Assembly (NCBI RefSeq): GCF_947169445.1
Contig: NZ_CAMVPU010000039.1
Span: forward strand, 1 to 35,810
Direction: 5' to 3'
DNA from: an uncultured Butyrivibrio sp.
GTDB taxonomy: Bacteria; Bacillota; Clostridia; Lachnospirales; Lachnospiraceae
Length of the DNA: 35,810 bases
Part shown: positions 1 through 8,648 of the stretch, in pieces
Layout of the letters: each line of letters begins with the position of its first letter
Numbering within the stretch: position 1 is the first letter of the stretch
Translations under genes and position numbers: made by a program
The notes under the pieces: generated by a model
What the model was told of the DNA's origin: nothing
The model's input: the letters and a program-made list of their open reading frames with translations, nothing else
Databases searched by the model: none

Positions 1-56
1 TGTGCTTAACCAAATTTTAAGATTTAGAACCTGTTGTTTAAATTGAAGTTGCCATG

Positions 57-84
57 TTGACGTGATAACATAATTATGTATACG
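57..84 (+). promoter_or_regulatory. Candidate promoter of the cNMP-like gene
   Basis: TTGACG at 57-62 is followed after 16 bases by TATACG at 79-84. A perfect TATAAT lies at 95-100 but is too close to the ribosome binding site and start codon to serve a normal leader. Moderate support only. Confidence 0.35.
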
Positions 85-113
85 TATATTAAGCTATAAT
101 TCGGAGGCATTTC

Positions 114-2225
114 ATGGGGCTTATAAAGCTTGAGAAGGGACAGGTTCTACACAAAGCCGGAGCTGATACCGTTGAGACACTTGAAGTTCTGGTAAAAGGA
201 AGCATAAAAATATCCAACCAGTACACTTCCATCATTTTAGGCGTTGGAAGCTTTATTGGCATTGTAGAAACTCCCGGAAACCTCTATACATACACTATCG
301 AGGCTATGGAAGAGTCTGCAGTCTATTCCTATCCCTTTAATTCCAAAGAAGATATTCCAAAAGTTGTAAAATCCAACCCCAAAATTCTTCCAGTATTGGC
401 AGCCCAGTCAATCGACTGCGCCGCTAAGTGTTGTGATGTCTATGAAAAAGAATATGATGATGCCACAAAGGAATACGAACAGCTTGTGGCAGATTATGCC
501 GACTACCCTGCTCTTTGCATAAAGGTGGGTGAAGTTGCCAAGAGTTTCCCTGAAATCAACGAAATAATTCCTCCCGAACAAACCACCAATATATCAGAAT
601 GGGAATTTTCTTTTATCAGAGGCTTAAAAGAACATGACACCTCATTAAAAAAGACTTTTTACCCTCTGGGCCTTGACGTTGCCACAGGTGTGATCATGGC
701 AGCTTATGTATTATATCAGAAGATATCGGCGGAATCTCAGCTTTTGTCCGAATACAGGAGAACTCTTCGAGTAAAAACCGCTGCTTTTTCGACCGCAATT
801 AAAGCAATAAGAGCAAAGCTTTCAGATCAGGAAAAATCAGAGGAAAGCGGCGCGCAGGTGGTTACTATCGTAAATGCTCTTAGCACTATTTTGGTATATT
901 CAGGTGTTTCCCAGGAAATATCTTTAAAATTTGAAGAACAGATTACTGAGTTTAAAAGCCATGAAAATCGATACGATTCCGGCGATGAAGCAAGGGCTCT
1001 TAGAAGAAGCATTGGTTCAACCTTTTATGAAGTATATGGTCCTGCCTTCCTTAAGAGTTTAAATGATCCAAATCCTCCGATAGAACTGAAAATGTTCTTT
1101 ATGTTTGGATTTGTTGACGAAGAACTGGCAGGTGAAAAAAACACCGCAATTCTCTATAACATGGCAAAGGCCTACACCCCGGATCCCGAAGGCAAAACTC
1201 TTACAGTATATGAATGGCTTAAGAAAATCTATAATCTGGAAGTCGAACCCTCCAGAAATGAATTTGACCAGGACTGGCCTACTTACCTTAGAGAACAAAA
1301 AATCAGCGGGCAGCTCAACCAGGCTCAGGTTGATCTAATGGCTGATGATCCCACCAGTAGACTGAATTTTGAGATTCATAATCTTTTTGCCCTTGGAAAC
1401 AGAATGACTTTTGGAAGGATTTCTTCATTTGTACCTGTTTTTGATTCACAAAATGTTTTGCGCCCGCTCGACATGGCATATATCACTGCCGCAAAAGTAG
1501 CAGATTACTACACCATGATAAGAAACGTTGACTATAGTGTATTTTGCAGGCAGGCTATTTTTTCCGATACAGAAATCGGGATCACACAAGTTTACTACGA
1601 TAACGATATTACACCGTACATGATACTTATGCCCAATATTGGCTCAAGGGCTGCTTTATGGCAGGAAATTGAAGGAAAGAACCGACATACTCCGGCCAGA
1701 ATGCTGGTATCTATATTTAACACTGAAAATACCGATGAAATCATGATAAAGCTCTTTGGCGAATTTAGATGGGAAATGTGCAAGACAGTTCAGGGAATAC
1801 ATTGGAACGATGTTACCGATCCTTCTCTTACATCCATGTACTGTGACTACCTTCAGTTTTATAAAAAGAACTCAGCTCTTTCGTCCGACACCAAAGAGAA
1901 ACTGCGTACTGATCTTAAAAAGTTCAGCAACAACTACAAAAATGTTTTCATTGCCGACTATCTACAGTATGTTAAATTTGAAGCAGCAGGATCTCCAAGG
2001 CTTAATAAAGTTGCAAGAGAGATACTTTTTACCTTCTGTCCGTTCTCGAAGGATCTAAGAGACAAAGTTGCAGAAAATCCTCAGTACACTGAGCTAATCA
2101 ATCACTATAAGGTCAGAATCAACAATGTCGCAAAGCCTGTTCTTAACGCAATTGCCAAACTTAAAAAAGATGGAATTGATATTCCTGAAGTTCTGACGCA
2201 GCAGATAGAGCATTTAAAGCAATAG
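114..2225 (+). CDS. Large protein with N-terminal cyclic-nucleotide-binding-like domain, function unknown
   Basis: A 703-residue soluble protein. Residues about 1-85 look like a Crp/cNMP-binding beta-roll: a run of short beta strands with turns such as LEKGQVLHKAG and LGVGSFIGIVETP, the layout seen in cyclic-nucleotide-binding domains. I do not see a clear phosphate-binding cassette with its conserved Arg, so ligand binding is doubtful. The remaining 600 residues are mixed helical sequence that I do not recognise; there is no helix-turn-helix, membrane segment or signal peptide. The start is supported by CGGAGG about 6 bases upstream of the ATG at 114. The gene stands alone on the plus strand, converges on the minus-strand sugar locus and ends at a strong hairpin. 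A sensory or scaffolding role is possible but is only a guess. Confidence 0.85.
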   Translation: MGLIKLEKGQVLHKAGADTVETLEVLVKGSIKISNQYTSIILGVGSFIGIVETPGNLYTYTIEAMEESAVYSYPFNSKEDIPKVVKSNPKILPVLAAQSIDCAAKCCDVYEKEYDDATKEYEQLVADYADYPALCIKVGEVAKSFPEINEIIPPEQTTNISEWEFSFIRGLKEHDTSLKKTFYPLGLDVATGVIMAAYVLYQKISAESQLLSEYRRTLRVKTAAFSTAIKAIRAKLSDQEKSEESGAQVVTIVNALSTILVYSGVSQEISLKFEEQITEFKSHENRYDSGDEARALRRSIGSTFYEVYGPAFLKSLNDPNPPIELKMFFMFGFVDEELAGEKNTAILYNMAKAYTPDPEGKTLTVYEWLKKIYNLEVEPSRNEFDQDWPTYLREQKISGQLNQAQVDLMADDPTSRLNFEIHNLFALGNRMTFGRISSFVPVFDSQNVLRPLDMAYITAAKVADYYTMIRNVDYSVFCRQAIFSDTEIGITQVYYDNDITPYMILMPNIGSRAALWQEIEGKNRHTPARMLVSIFNTENTDEIMIKLFGEFRWEMCKTVQGIHWNDVTDPSLTSMYCDYLQFYKKNSALSSDTKEKLRTDLKKFSNNYKNVFIADYLQYVKFEAAGSPRLNKVAREILFTFCPFSKDLRDKVAENPQYTELINHYKVRINNVAKPVLNAIAKLKKDGIDIPEVLTQQIEHLKQ

Positions 2226-2250
2226 TTTTCACTATTTGGACCAACACCGA

Positions 2251-2287
2251 TATGTAATAGGATTTGCGGAGCATTTCCTATTACATA
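2251..2287. repeat. 12-bp inverted repeat (first of two tandem hairpins)
   Basis: TATGTAATAGGA at 2251-2262 is perfectly complementary to TCCTATTACATA at 2276-2287, around a 13-base loop. It lies directly downstream of the cNMP-like gene and 6 bases before the terminator hairpin. It lacks a strong T-run of its own. Confidence 0.6.
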
Positions 2288-2292
2288 AAAAT

Positions 2293-2340
2293 AGGGACAC
2301 ATTTATGACTGCTCAAAGCTCAAAATGTGTCCCTTTATTT
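2293..2340. terminator. Bidirectional Rho-independent terminator
   Basis: AGGGACACATTT at 2293-2304 pairs perfectly with AAATGTGTCCCT at 2323-2334. On the plus strand TTATTTTT follows; on the minus strand ATTTTTATG follows. It can therefore end both the plus-strand gene finishing at 2225 and the minus-strand operon finishing at 2350. Confidence 0.85.
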
Positions 2341-2349
2341 TTCTATACC

Positions 2350-3189
2350 TTATTGAAATTTCTTCTCAATATTCTGAATAAACTCTCTTGCCGCTACAGC
2401 ATTATCAGGCTTGGTATCCTCAAGTGTTGCATGGATAAAAGGCTTCTTCTCCACTGCAAACTTAACTATAGTATCATAATTAATTTCGCCGAGGCCGCAA
2501 GCCATGCTCTTTACACTATCACCCTCTACAACAGCGTCCTTAAGGTGTATCATGCAGATATCTTTTTCCAAAAGATCAATTGCTTCCTCAAATACTTCCT
2601 GTCTCTGATCGAAGTTATCAGTCCAAAGAAGATTTACCGGATCAAAGATGATCTGAAGATTAGGAGATTCAATTCTATCAAGAACTTCCCTCGCACGCTT
2701 TGGATTCCATACAATATGGCGATAAACCGGCTCAATAGCCACTATAACGCCCATTTTCTCTGCATATTCTACAACAGGCTTTAAGTTGGTAATGAATGTC
2801 TCAAGCGCCTCTTTTGAATGGCATGCTTCTTTATCGTAGGAATAAGTCTCATTAGGCGCACCGGTCTCGGTTCCTACCATTCCTGCTCCCATAAGAGATG
2901 CAAACCTGATATGAGCCATATATTTGTCCTGAGTCTTCTTAAGCTGCTCAGCATTTGGGTTAGCCAGGTTAAGATAACATCCAAGAACTGCCACATCCAG
3001 ATCGGCTCTTCTAAAGGCATCCCTCATATACATAGCATAGCCTGGTGTAAGTGCATTTGTATCGGCAGTAAATCCTGGCACCTTGGAAAGCGCTATGTGT
3101 GTGCAGCTAAAGCCTTGTCTTTTTATCTCCTGCAATCTTTCCTCAAATGGAAGTTCTACGGTATCGTGAAATCTAATTCCAATCTGCAT
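2350..3189 (-). CDS. Sugar isomerase/epimerase-like TIM-barrel protein
   Basis: A 279-residue protein of the xylose-isomerase-like TIM-barrel superfamily (sugar phosphate isomerase/epimerase, AP-endonuclease-2-like). Signs are the N-terminal IGIRFHDTVELPFEERL strand-helix, a metal-site pattern with VAIEPVYRHIVW (Glu), IIFDPVNLLW (Asp) and MIHLKDAVVEG (His/Asp), and a late Glu in THATLEDTKP-like sequence (HATLEDTKP). There is no signal peptide, so it acts in the cytosol. AAAGGA lies 8 bases before the ATG. It is the last gene of the minus-strand sugar locus, 24 bases after the ankyrin-GH43 gene, so a role in handling the released sugar or uronate is likely. The exact substrate cannot be read from sequence; hydroxypyruvate isomerase-like and inosose dehydratase-like members share this fold. 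Confidence 0.85.
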   Translation of the reverse strand: MQIGIRFHDTVELPFEERLQEIKRQGFSCTHIALSKVPGFTADTNALTPGYAMYMRDAFRRADLDVAVLGCYLNLANPNAEQLKKTQDKYMAHIRFASLMGAGMVGTETGAPNETYSYDKEACHSKEALETFITNLKPVVEYAEKMGVIVAIEPVYRHIVWNPKRAREVLDRIESPNLQIIFDPVNLLWTDNFDQRQEVFEEAIDLLEKDICMIHLKDAVVEGDSVKSMACGLGEINYDTIVKFAVEKKPFIHATLEDTKPDNAVAAREFIQNIEKKFQ

Positions 3190-3213
3190 ATTATTATTCC
3201 TTTCGTGTCTATA

Positions 3214-5193
3214 TCAAATATCATGATAAGTGATATTTGAAAACTTAGCCACCAGCTCTTTCTCCAAGCCGGCGTATGCATACATTCCAACTAATGCTCC
3301 GGTAAATCTCTTACCTATATGATATCCCTCATCACAAAGATAGTACACATTTGAAAGTGTCGTAAATATAGTTATTTCTGAATTATCTACTGCATTTTCA
3401 TCAGTAATTATTCTATAGCTCAGCGTCCGCCTAAGATAATCCGTATCCATGTAAAAGACTATGCCTCTTACATTTTCATGTATTTCCTCATCCCCATATA
3501 TCGGAGAATCCACATCTCCAATATGTTCATTGGAATATATGATCAGCTTGCCATCATTTCTCATTAATCCGAATTCAAAGAATGTATTCTCATCATAATA
3601 TCCTGTAATTCCTACGCTCTGTCCTTCGTAAAGTGTTGGAATTTCAAGATAAGCACTATATACAAAAGAAAAGTTTGTCTGCCTCCTTAGAACTATATTC
3701 CTGCTTTCTATACTGTGAAGAGGCTCTTTACTTCCCCTTATCATAAAGGTTCCGCTATTAAAGTCTGTGCTGTTACTATTTTGTTCAAAACTATTTTTCT
3801 CATCACATAGTAATTTCCCGGGAATATAAGTCACATCCCCATGTTCAAAAGCTCTTGGTGTCATATATTCAAAAGGAATACCACATGGAGATATTTTTTC
3901 TATCCGATTTTCTATGCCCCACTTACTATGTTCAACACCTTCATCACTATCTAAACACACTTTAGATGACATAGTACAAGACTCAGGAAATGGCTTAACC
4001 TGCATACAGGATGGACCTTTAAGATTATTAACGATTGGCCATCCATCAGCTGTCCAGGTAACTGGATCGATAGCAGTCTCTCTTCCAAGGATGCTATACC
4101 CATCGCCAACCTTACGGCCACAAAGATATACCATAAACCATCTTCCATCCTGTGTTTCCACCAGATCCCCGTGCCCACATCTTTGGATTGTAGCACCTTC
4201 ATCCGTTTGGCGCATGATTGGATTATAAGGACATGGCTCATAGATGCCCATAAGTTCTCTGCTACGCGAAACAGTAACCCTATGTCCCGGTCCTGTACCG
4301 CCCTCAGCCTGTAAGAGATAGTAATATCCGTCCTTTTTGTATATATGAGGCCCTTCCGGAGCACGCTTGTTGCTACCGTAATAAAGAAGCGTTGGTTTCG
4401 ATATCTTTTTGGTTCCTGTCTCATCAAGTTCAAATATTCTGGCGCCGCGATTAAGCAGCATATATCTGCGGCCATCCTCATCATTAAAAAGTCCGGGATC
4501 AATACCATCTTCATCAATGAAAACCGGTTCTGTATAAGGTCCCTGCGGCTTATCCGAACTAACTACAATCTGTCTTCTAAAAACAGGTCCGGTATCATTT
4601 AATCTATACGTAGCAGCTATATAGAATCTGCCTTTGTAATATGATATATCCGGTGCCCAGTAGCCCCTTCCACCCTGAAGTTCATCAAGATGCGCCCACT
4701 TAGGATCAGTAATGGCATGACCTATTATCTCCCAGTGAATAAGATCTCTTGAATGAGAAATAGGAATACAGGGAAAAAAGATAAATGAGGAATTGACCAT
4801 ATAATAATCTTCACCAACTCTGCAGATGGATGGATCAGGAAAAAATCCTGTCCTAATCGGATTTCTGTAAAAATCCTCATATTTATGACCGTACTTATCT
4901 GCAAGATAGTCATCTATTTTCTTATAATTCTTTTCATGTACAATATCCCATGGAGTGATCAGATTCTCATCTCCCATAAGCGGATCAAGGCCGCATCTGT
5001 CTGTTAAGTATCTGAACATCTCCAGATGACCACTCATAGCTGCAAAATGAAGTGCAGTCCTATGCCCATCTGCATACTCATTTAAACTGGCTCTGGAATA
5101 CTCCACAATCCATTTAACCAGCTCAAAATCACCATTTTGCGCAGCTTCATATATAGTTATTTTTCCTACATCCATGCCTTTTTCCCCACTCAT
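3214..5193 (-). CDS. Intracellular GH43 glycoside hydrolase with N-terminal ankyrin repeats
   Basis: A 659-residue two-part protein. Residues about 12-100 contain ankyrin repeats: TIYEAAQNGDFELVKWIVE, then RTALHFAAMSGHLEMFRYL, then ITPWDIVHEKNYKKI. From about 112 a GH43 five-bladed propeller follows with the three expected acids: FFPDPSICRVGEDYYMV (base Asp), DPGLFNDEDGRRYML (pKa-modulating Asp) and EGPHIYKKDGYYYLL (acid Glu). The C-terminal 200 residues look like the beta-sandwich that follows many GH43 beta-xylosidases. There is no signal peptide, so it acts in the cytosol on imported oligosaccharides. Family knowledge suggests beta-xylosidase or alpha-L-arabinofuranosidase activity. The first ATG (5193) has no good Shine-Dalgarno; a second ATG at 5175, after GGGGAAAAAGG, may be the true start. 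The fusion is unusual; see findings. Confidence 0.9.
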   Translation of the reverse strand: MSGEKGMDVGKITIYEAAQNGDFELVKWIVEYSRASLNEYADGHRTALHFAAMSGHLEMFRYLTDRCGLDPLMGDENLITPWDIVHEKNYKKIDDYLADKYGHKYEDFYRNPIRTGFFPDPSICRVGEDYYMVNSSFIFFPCIPISHSRDLIHWEIIGHAITDPKWAHLDELQGGRGYWAPDISYYKGRFYIAATYRLNDTGPVFRRQIVVSSDKPQGPYTEPVFIDEDGIDPGLFNDEDGRRYMLLNRGARIFELDETGTKKISKPTLLYYGSNKRAPEGPHIYKKDGYYYLLQAEGGTGPGHRVTVSRSRELMGIYEPCPYNPIMRQTDEGATIQRCGHGDLVETQDGRWFMVYLCGRKVGDGYSILGRETAIDPVTWTADGWPIVNNLKGPSCMQVKPFPESCTMSSKVCLDSDEGVEHSKWGIENRIEKISPCGIPFEYMTPRAFEHGDVTYIPGKLLCDEKNSFEQNSNSTDFNSGTFMIRGSKEPLHSIESRNIVLRRQTNFSFVYSAYLEIPTLYEGQSVGITGYYDENTFFEFGLMRNDGKLIIYSNEHIGDVDSPIYGDEEIHENVRGIVFYMDTDYLRRTLSYRIITDENAVDNSEITIFTTLSNVYYLCDEGYHIGKRFTGALVGMYAYAGLEKELVAKFSNITYHDI

Positions 5194-5247
5194 TTACAAG
5201 ATAAAAGTATTTGTGATGACAAAAACTGTTTCAATGATCAGAAGTTT

Positions 5248-6966
5248 CTATAATTCTTCAACATGAACATACTTAAAATCAGAAAAGCCACATTCACAAG
5301 CTCGTTCCTCTGTACCTTTTTTTGTAGAAGCATATATTCCTATCTTTGCTCCAACCCAGGTATGATCTGATGGTGTATATCTCACCTTCAAATCTATCTC
5401 TTTTTCATCGGCCACAAGAATAATATTCAGACTTGGAATAGCGTCTTTATCATCTACACTTCTAAAATATAGTTCCTCTGATTTTACTTTTTCATCACAG
5501 TCAAATATCATTCTAAACTTCAGATTTTTAAGCCCCTGTTCCAAAGAAATGCCATTTTCATGGCAGAACAATGTAAAGCTTTTCCTATATATTTCTTTTT
5601 CTTTTTTATCATTGTCCCCGCCAAATGACTGTGCAACAACAATACTTACGTCTTCCAGATCACCCTTTTCAACATATGCAGTAATATATTGTCCACCAGT
5701 CATACAGACACCGGTTCTGTCACCAGGAGTTAACCCGGTTGCATCCAGTGCTACATCACATTTTAAAAGTGGATAAATAATTTTCTGAGTAAGGACATTA
5801 CTGCTTCTCCAAATAACAGGATTATCTTCCCCGGAAGGATTTAAGGCATATAATCTAAGGCCATCACATAAATGATTTTCCGAATCTGCTTCCGTTTCTC
5901 CCTCTGTAACGTTTTCTTTTGAATTACTAATGACTCTTCCGTAAAACTCATCTTTATGATTTCCAAGCCATTGCCAGCAAAGGGCGTATTTTCCATCCAC
6001 AAAATCATCCGACGCTTCAAGGTAGCATGGTTCATCTGCTATTCCTGTATTTGGCTTTTCCATCTCTTTTACCGGCTCCCCAATATTATCTGCATCAGGA
6101 TTTACTCCAATTATAGGCCAGCCGTTCTCCCACTCTACAGGCTGCAGATGGCAGATTCTTCCATATAAGCCTCTGTCCTGAAAATGGATGAACCATTCAT
6201 CTCCATTTACGGTATCAACAAGCCCTCCCTGGTGAGGACCATTGATCTGCGTATTTCCGGTGTGCATTACTTCTTTGATTTCGTAGGGCCCACAAATGTG
6301 TTTGCTCCTAAGAGCAACCTGATAGCCATATTTTACCCCTCCCGCAGGAGCAAGGATGTAATAGTATCCGTCTCTTTTATAGACTTTAGGTCCTTCTATT
6401 GTAACTGCAGGATTTTTGGGGTCATTGCCGTTAAAAATGAAATGATCTTCGGAAATAGCCCTAAGACCATCATTACTCATCTCAAAAATGCCCAGAATAC
6501 TCTTAAAACCTATTCTACTCTTTGCATAGCCATGTATCACATATGCCTTGCCATCATCATCCCAAAACGGACAAGGATCTATGAGTCCCTTTCCTTCCAG
6601 AATGCAGACCGGTTCTTCCCATTCTCCCAAAGGATTTTTAGCTCTAACCACATAATAACCTTCATCCGGCATTCCATAGTAAATATAATAGTATCCCTCA
6701 TGATATCTGATAGATGGTGCCCACACACCTTCTGAGTGCCTTGGGATAAAATATCTTTCTTCTTTAATATTCTTCAGCGCATAATTAACAAGCTTCCAAT
6801 TAACCAAATCATGGGAGATCAGTATTGGAAGTCCCGGAGTATAATTAAAGCTGCTGGCAGTCATATAATAAGTATCTCCGACTCTGATCACATCGGGATC
6901 AGAATAATCAGCAAAAAGAATAGGATTTCTATATCTTCCATTTTCCAAGTCTACGTAGTTTTTCAT
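5248..6966 (-). CDS. Intracellular GH43 glycoside hydrolase (beta-xylosidase/arabinofuranosidase type)
   Basis: A GH43 enzyme of about 572 residues. Catalytic-site motifs are in order: FADYSDPDVIRVGDTYYM (base Asp), IDPCPFWDDDGKAYVIHG (Asp) and IEGPKVYKRDGYYYILAP (acid Glu), plus GGLVDTVNGDEWFIHFQD typical of the family. Residues after about 320 form a second beta-rich module like the C-terminal concanavalin-type domain of GH43 xylosidases. There is no signal peptide. The ATG at 6966 lies 2 bases after the esterase stop and has GGGTGA in front; a GTG at 6972 overlapping that stop is the alternative. The coupling implies co-production with the esterase. Substrate specificity (xylose or arabinose side chains, galactose) cannot be fixed from motifs. 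Confidence 0.9.
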   Translation of the reverse strand: MKNYVDLENGRYRNPILFADYSDPDVIRVGDTYYMTASSFNYTPGLPILISHDLVNWKLVNYALKNIKEERYFIPRHSEGVWAPSIRYHEGYYYIYYGMPDEGYYVVRAKNPLGEWEEPVCILEGKGLIDPCPFWDDDGKAYVIHGYAKSRIGFKSILGIFEMSNDGLRAISEDHFIFNGNDPKNPAVTIEGPKVYKRDGYYYILAPAGGVKYGYQVALRSKHICGPYEIKEVMHTGNTQINGPHQGGLVDTVNGDEWFIHFQDRGLYGRICHLQPVEWENGWPIIGVNPDADNIGEPVKEMEKPNTGIADEPCYLEASDDFVDGKYALCWQWLGNHKDEFYGRVISNSKENVTEGETEADSENHLCDGLRLYALNPSGEDNPVIWRSSNVLTQKIIYPLLKCDVALDATGLTPGDRTGVCMTGGQYITAYVEKGDLEDVSIVVAQSFGGDNDKKEKEIYRKSFTLFCHENGISLEQGLKNLKFRMIFDCDEKVKSEELYFRSVDDKDAIPSLNIILVADEKEIDLKVRYTPSDHTWVGAKIGIYASTKKGTEERACECGFSDFKYVHVEEL

Positions 6967-6968
6967 TT

Positions 6969-7691
6969 TCACCCGTTAATCTCTATGTTATATGTTTCCT
7001 TAAGATACTCAGCATCTGCAATAAGAGTTGAATATGGTTCGCTGAGTTTCTTTATCTCATCTGCTATCATTCCTGCATAAAGCATAGCACCCTCATACTT
7101 AAGATGGGAATTATCTACTTTTCCCTCAGGCGCCCATAAAGCTTCTCCAGGAGCAAGATTCATGTAGTATTTCTTAGAATCTTCGTCTCCGATTTTTTCC
7201 AAATATTCTCTACTCTTAGTGAATAGATCAGCCACAGGCACATCAAACCTTTCTGCAGCTTCTTTCATTCCCTTTACGTATTCGGTATGTTCAGATGGCT
7301 TAAGTTCGCCATTTTCATCAAATAGCCTTCTCTCTACCGATGTAATAAAAAGAGGATAAGCTCCCTTGTTTCTTGCGACGTTTACAAATTTTCCGAGATT
7401 TGTGATAAACTCACCGTGAGGTTCAGAATATCTAGCAGGATCATTTATTTTTTCATCATTATGTCCAAACTGTATGAAAAGAAAATCGCCTTTTGTAATC
7501 TCATCATATATAGAAGCTAGCCTGCTCTCATCAATAAAGCTCTTGGTGCTTCTTCCATTCACCGCATGGTTATAAATAACCACATCTGCTCTTGTATATC
7601 TATCAAATGCCTGTGCAATTCCTGTCTGAGGATAAGTAGCAAACTTGTTGCATGCACAGGTCGAATCTCCTGCCCAAAATATATGTCTCAT
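6969..7691 (-). CDS. SGNH/GDSL esterase, rhamnogalacturonan acetylesterase-like
   Basis: A 240-residue SGNH hydrolase with all four blocks: FWAGDSTC near the N-terminus (nucleophile Ser10), NHAVNGRSTKSF (Gly block), FIQFGHNDE (Asn block) and DNSHLKYEGA (catalytic Asp193 and His196). The spacing and the GDSTC and GHND forms match rhamnogalacturonan acetylesterases and related carbohydrate deacetylases. There is no signal peptide, so it should remove acetyl groups from imported oligosaccharides inside the cell. GGAG precedes the ATG. It is the first gene after a terminator-like hairpin that separates it from the transporter genes, and it overlaps or abuts the next GH43 gene. A xylan or xylo-oligosaccharide acetylesterase is the main alternative. 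Confidence 0.9.
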   Translation of the reverse strand: MRHIFWAGDSTCACNKFATYPQTGIAQAFDRYTRADVVIYNHAVNGRSTKSFIDESRLASIYDEITKGDFLFIQFGHNDEKINDPARYSEPHGEFITNLGKFVNVARNKGAYPLFITSVERRLFDENGELKPSEHTEYVKGMKEAAERFDVPVADLFTKSREYLEKIGDEDSKKYYMNLAPGEALWAPEGKVDNSHLKYEGAMLYAGMIADEIKKLSEPYSTLIADAEYLKETYNIEING

Positions 7692-7711
7692 TTCTCCATT
7701 CTCCTATTAAA

Positions 7712-7743
7712 AATGCTTGTGTCCATAAATGAACACAAGCATT
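7712..7743 (-). terminator. Intra-operon terminator or attenuator after the permease genes
   Basis: An 11-bp perfect stem (AATGCTTGTGT with ACACAAGCATT) lies between the permease stop (7761) and the esterase start (7691). On the minus strand it is followed by TTTTTA. Partial termination here would give the transporter higher expression than the downstream enzymes; inference. Confidence 0.75.
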
Positions 7744-7760
7744 AAAAATTTAAATGTACA

Positions 7761-8636
7761 TCACTCTTTTACTGCACCAACATTAACACCCTGTACGAAA
7801 TATTTCTGAAGGAATGGATATGCTGCCATGAAAGGAAGAATAGCACATACGATAGCTGCATAATAAAGGGTATTCTGTGATACCTTATATGCCGTTGTAG
7901 GCGTATCACCATCCATGATCATAACCCTCAGCTTGTACTGGAAGTTAACCTGATCTGGGTTTGTGATATAAATCTGAACTGTGCTGTAATCATTCCATAC
8001 AGTAACTGCATACATAAGACCGATTGATGCAAGAGCTGCCTTAGAAAGAGGAAGCACGATCTTGAAGAAGATTCCCATTGGAGAACAGCCATCAATTTTA
8101 GCAGCCTCGAAAAGTGACTCAGGAATTCCTTCAAAGAAGTTCTTCATAAGTACCAGATTGTAAACATTCATACCATGTTTGATAACAAGGATCCACATTG
8201 TATCTACAAGGTGAAGCTGTTTCATAACAAGGTACTCAGGAATCATACCACCAGAGAAAATCATTGTGAAAAGGAGGAAAAATGATAAAGCATTTCTTCC
8301 AGGCATTTCCTTCTGAGTAAGTACATATCCACCAAGTGTTGAAAGAATAAGTCCAAGTGCTGTTCCTAAAACAGTTGTAATAACTGAGTTAAAGAATGGT
8401 CTGTACAATCTTACAGTTGTGAAAATTGTAAGGTATCCGTTAAAGGTAAAATCCTGTGGCCAAAGCATAAACTTATATACGCCAACAGAGTTAAATGAAT
8501 CAACAACTACTTTCCAAATAGGAATAAGAACTATTAAAGCTATAATAACGAATACCAAATAGTTGATAACATCAAATACGTGAACCTTGTTTTTCTTAGC
8601 TTTTACACGTACCTGCGCTGCATTAGCCTGTGCCAT
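7761..8636 (-). CDS. Carbohydrate ABC transporter permease (YtcP/LplC type)
   Basis: A 291-residue inner-membrane permease of the MalG side of the sugar-uptake (CUT1-like) family, closest in form to YtcP/LplC. Six hydrophobic segments are visible, starting with VINYLVFVIIALIVLIPIW. The EAA loop that docks the ATPase is clear: LFEAAKIDGCSPMGIFFKIV followed by LPLS. The C-terminal form VQGVNVGAVKE is typical of YtcP relatives. AAGGAGGG precedes the ATG. It follows the partner permease by 12 bases. No ATP-binding subunit is encoded nearby, as is usual for Lpl/Ytc systems served by a shared MsmX/MsmK-type ATPase elsewhere in the genome. Confidence 0.93.
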   Translation of the reverse strand: MAQANAAQVRVKAKKNKVHVFDVINYLVFVIIALIVLIPIWKVVVDSFNSVGVYKFMLWPQDFTFNGYLTIFTTVRLYRPFFNSVITTVLGTALGLILSTLGGYVLTQKEMPGRNALSFFLLFTMIFSGGMIPEYLVMKQLHLVDTMWILVIKHGMNVYNLVLMKNFFEGIPESLFEAAKIDGCSPMGIFFKIVLPLSKAALASIGLMYAVTVWNDYSTVQIYITNPDQVNFQYKLRVMIMDGDTPTTAYKVSQNTLYYAAIVCAILPFMAAYPFLQKYFVQGVNVGAVKE

Positions 8637-8648
8637 AATGTTCCCTCC

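Noticed and set aside
95..100. TATAAT as the -10 box of the first gene
   Set aside because: It would place the transcript start inside the Shine-Dalgarno sequence, leaving almost no leader.
2236..2784. 182-residue plus-strand reading frame
   Set aside because: It runs antisense across the terminator and the TIM-barrel gene, has no ribosome site, and its translation is rich in Cys, Phe and Leu without domain motifs. The minus-strand protein has clear family signatures.
3951..4517. 188-residue minus-strand frame inside the ankyrin-GH43 gene
   Set aside because: It is a frame-shifted shadow of the GH43 gene; the real frame keeps all catalytic motifs without interruption.
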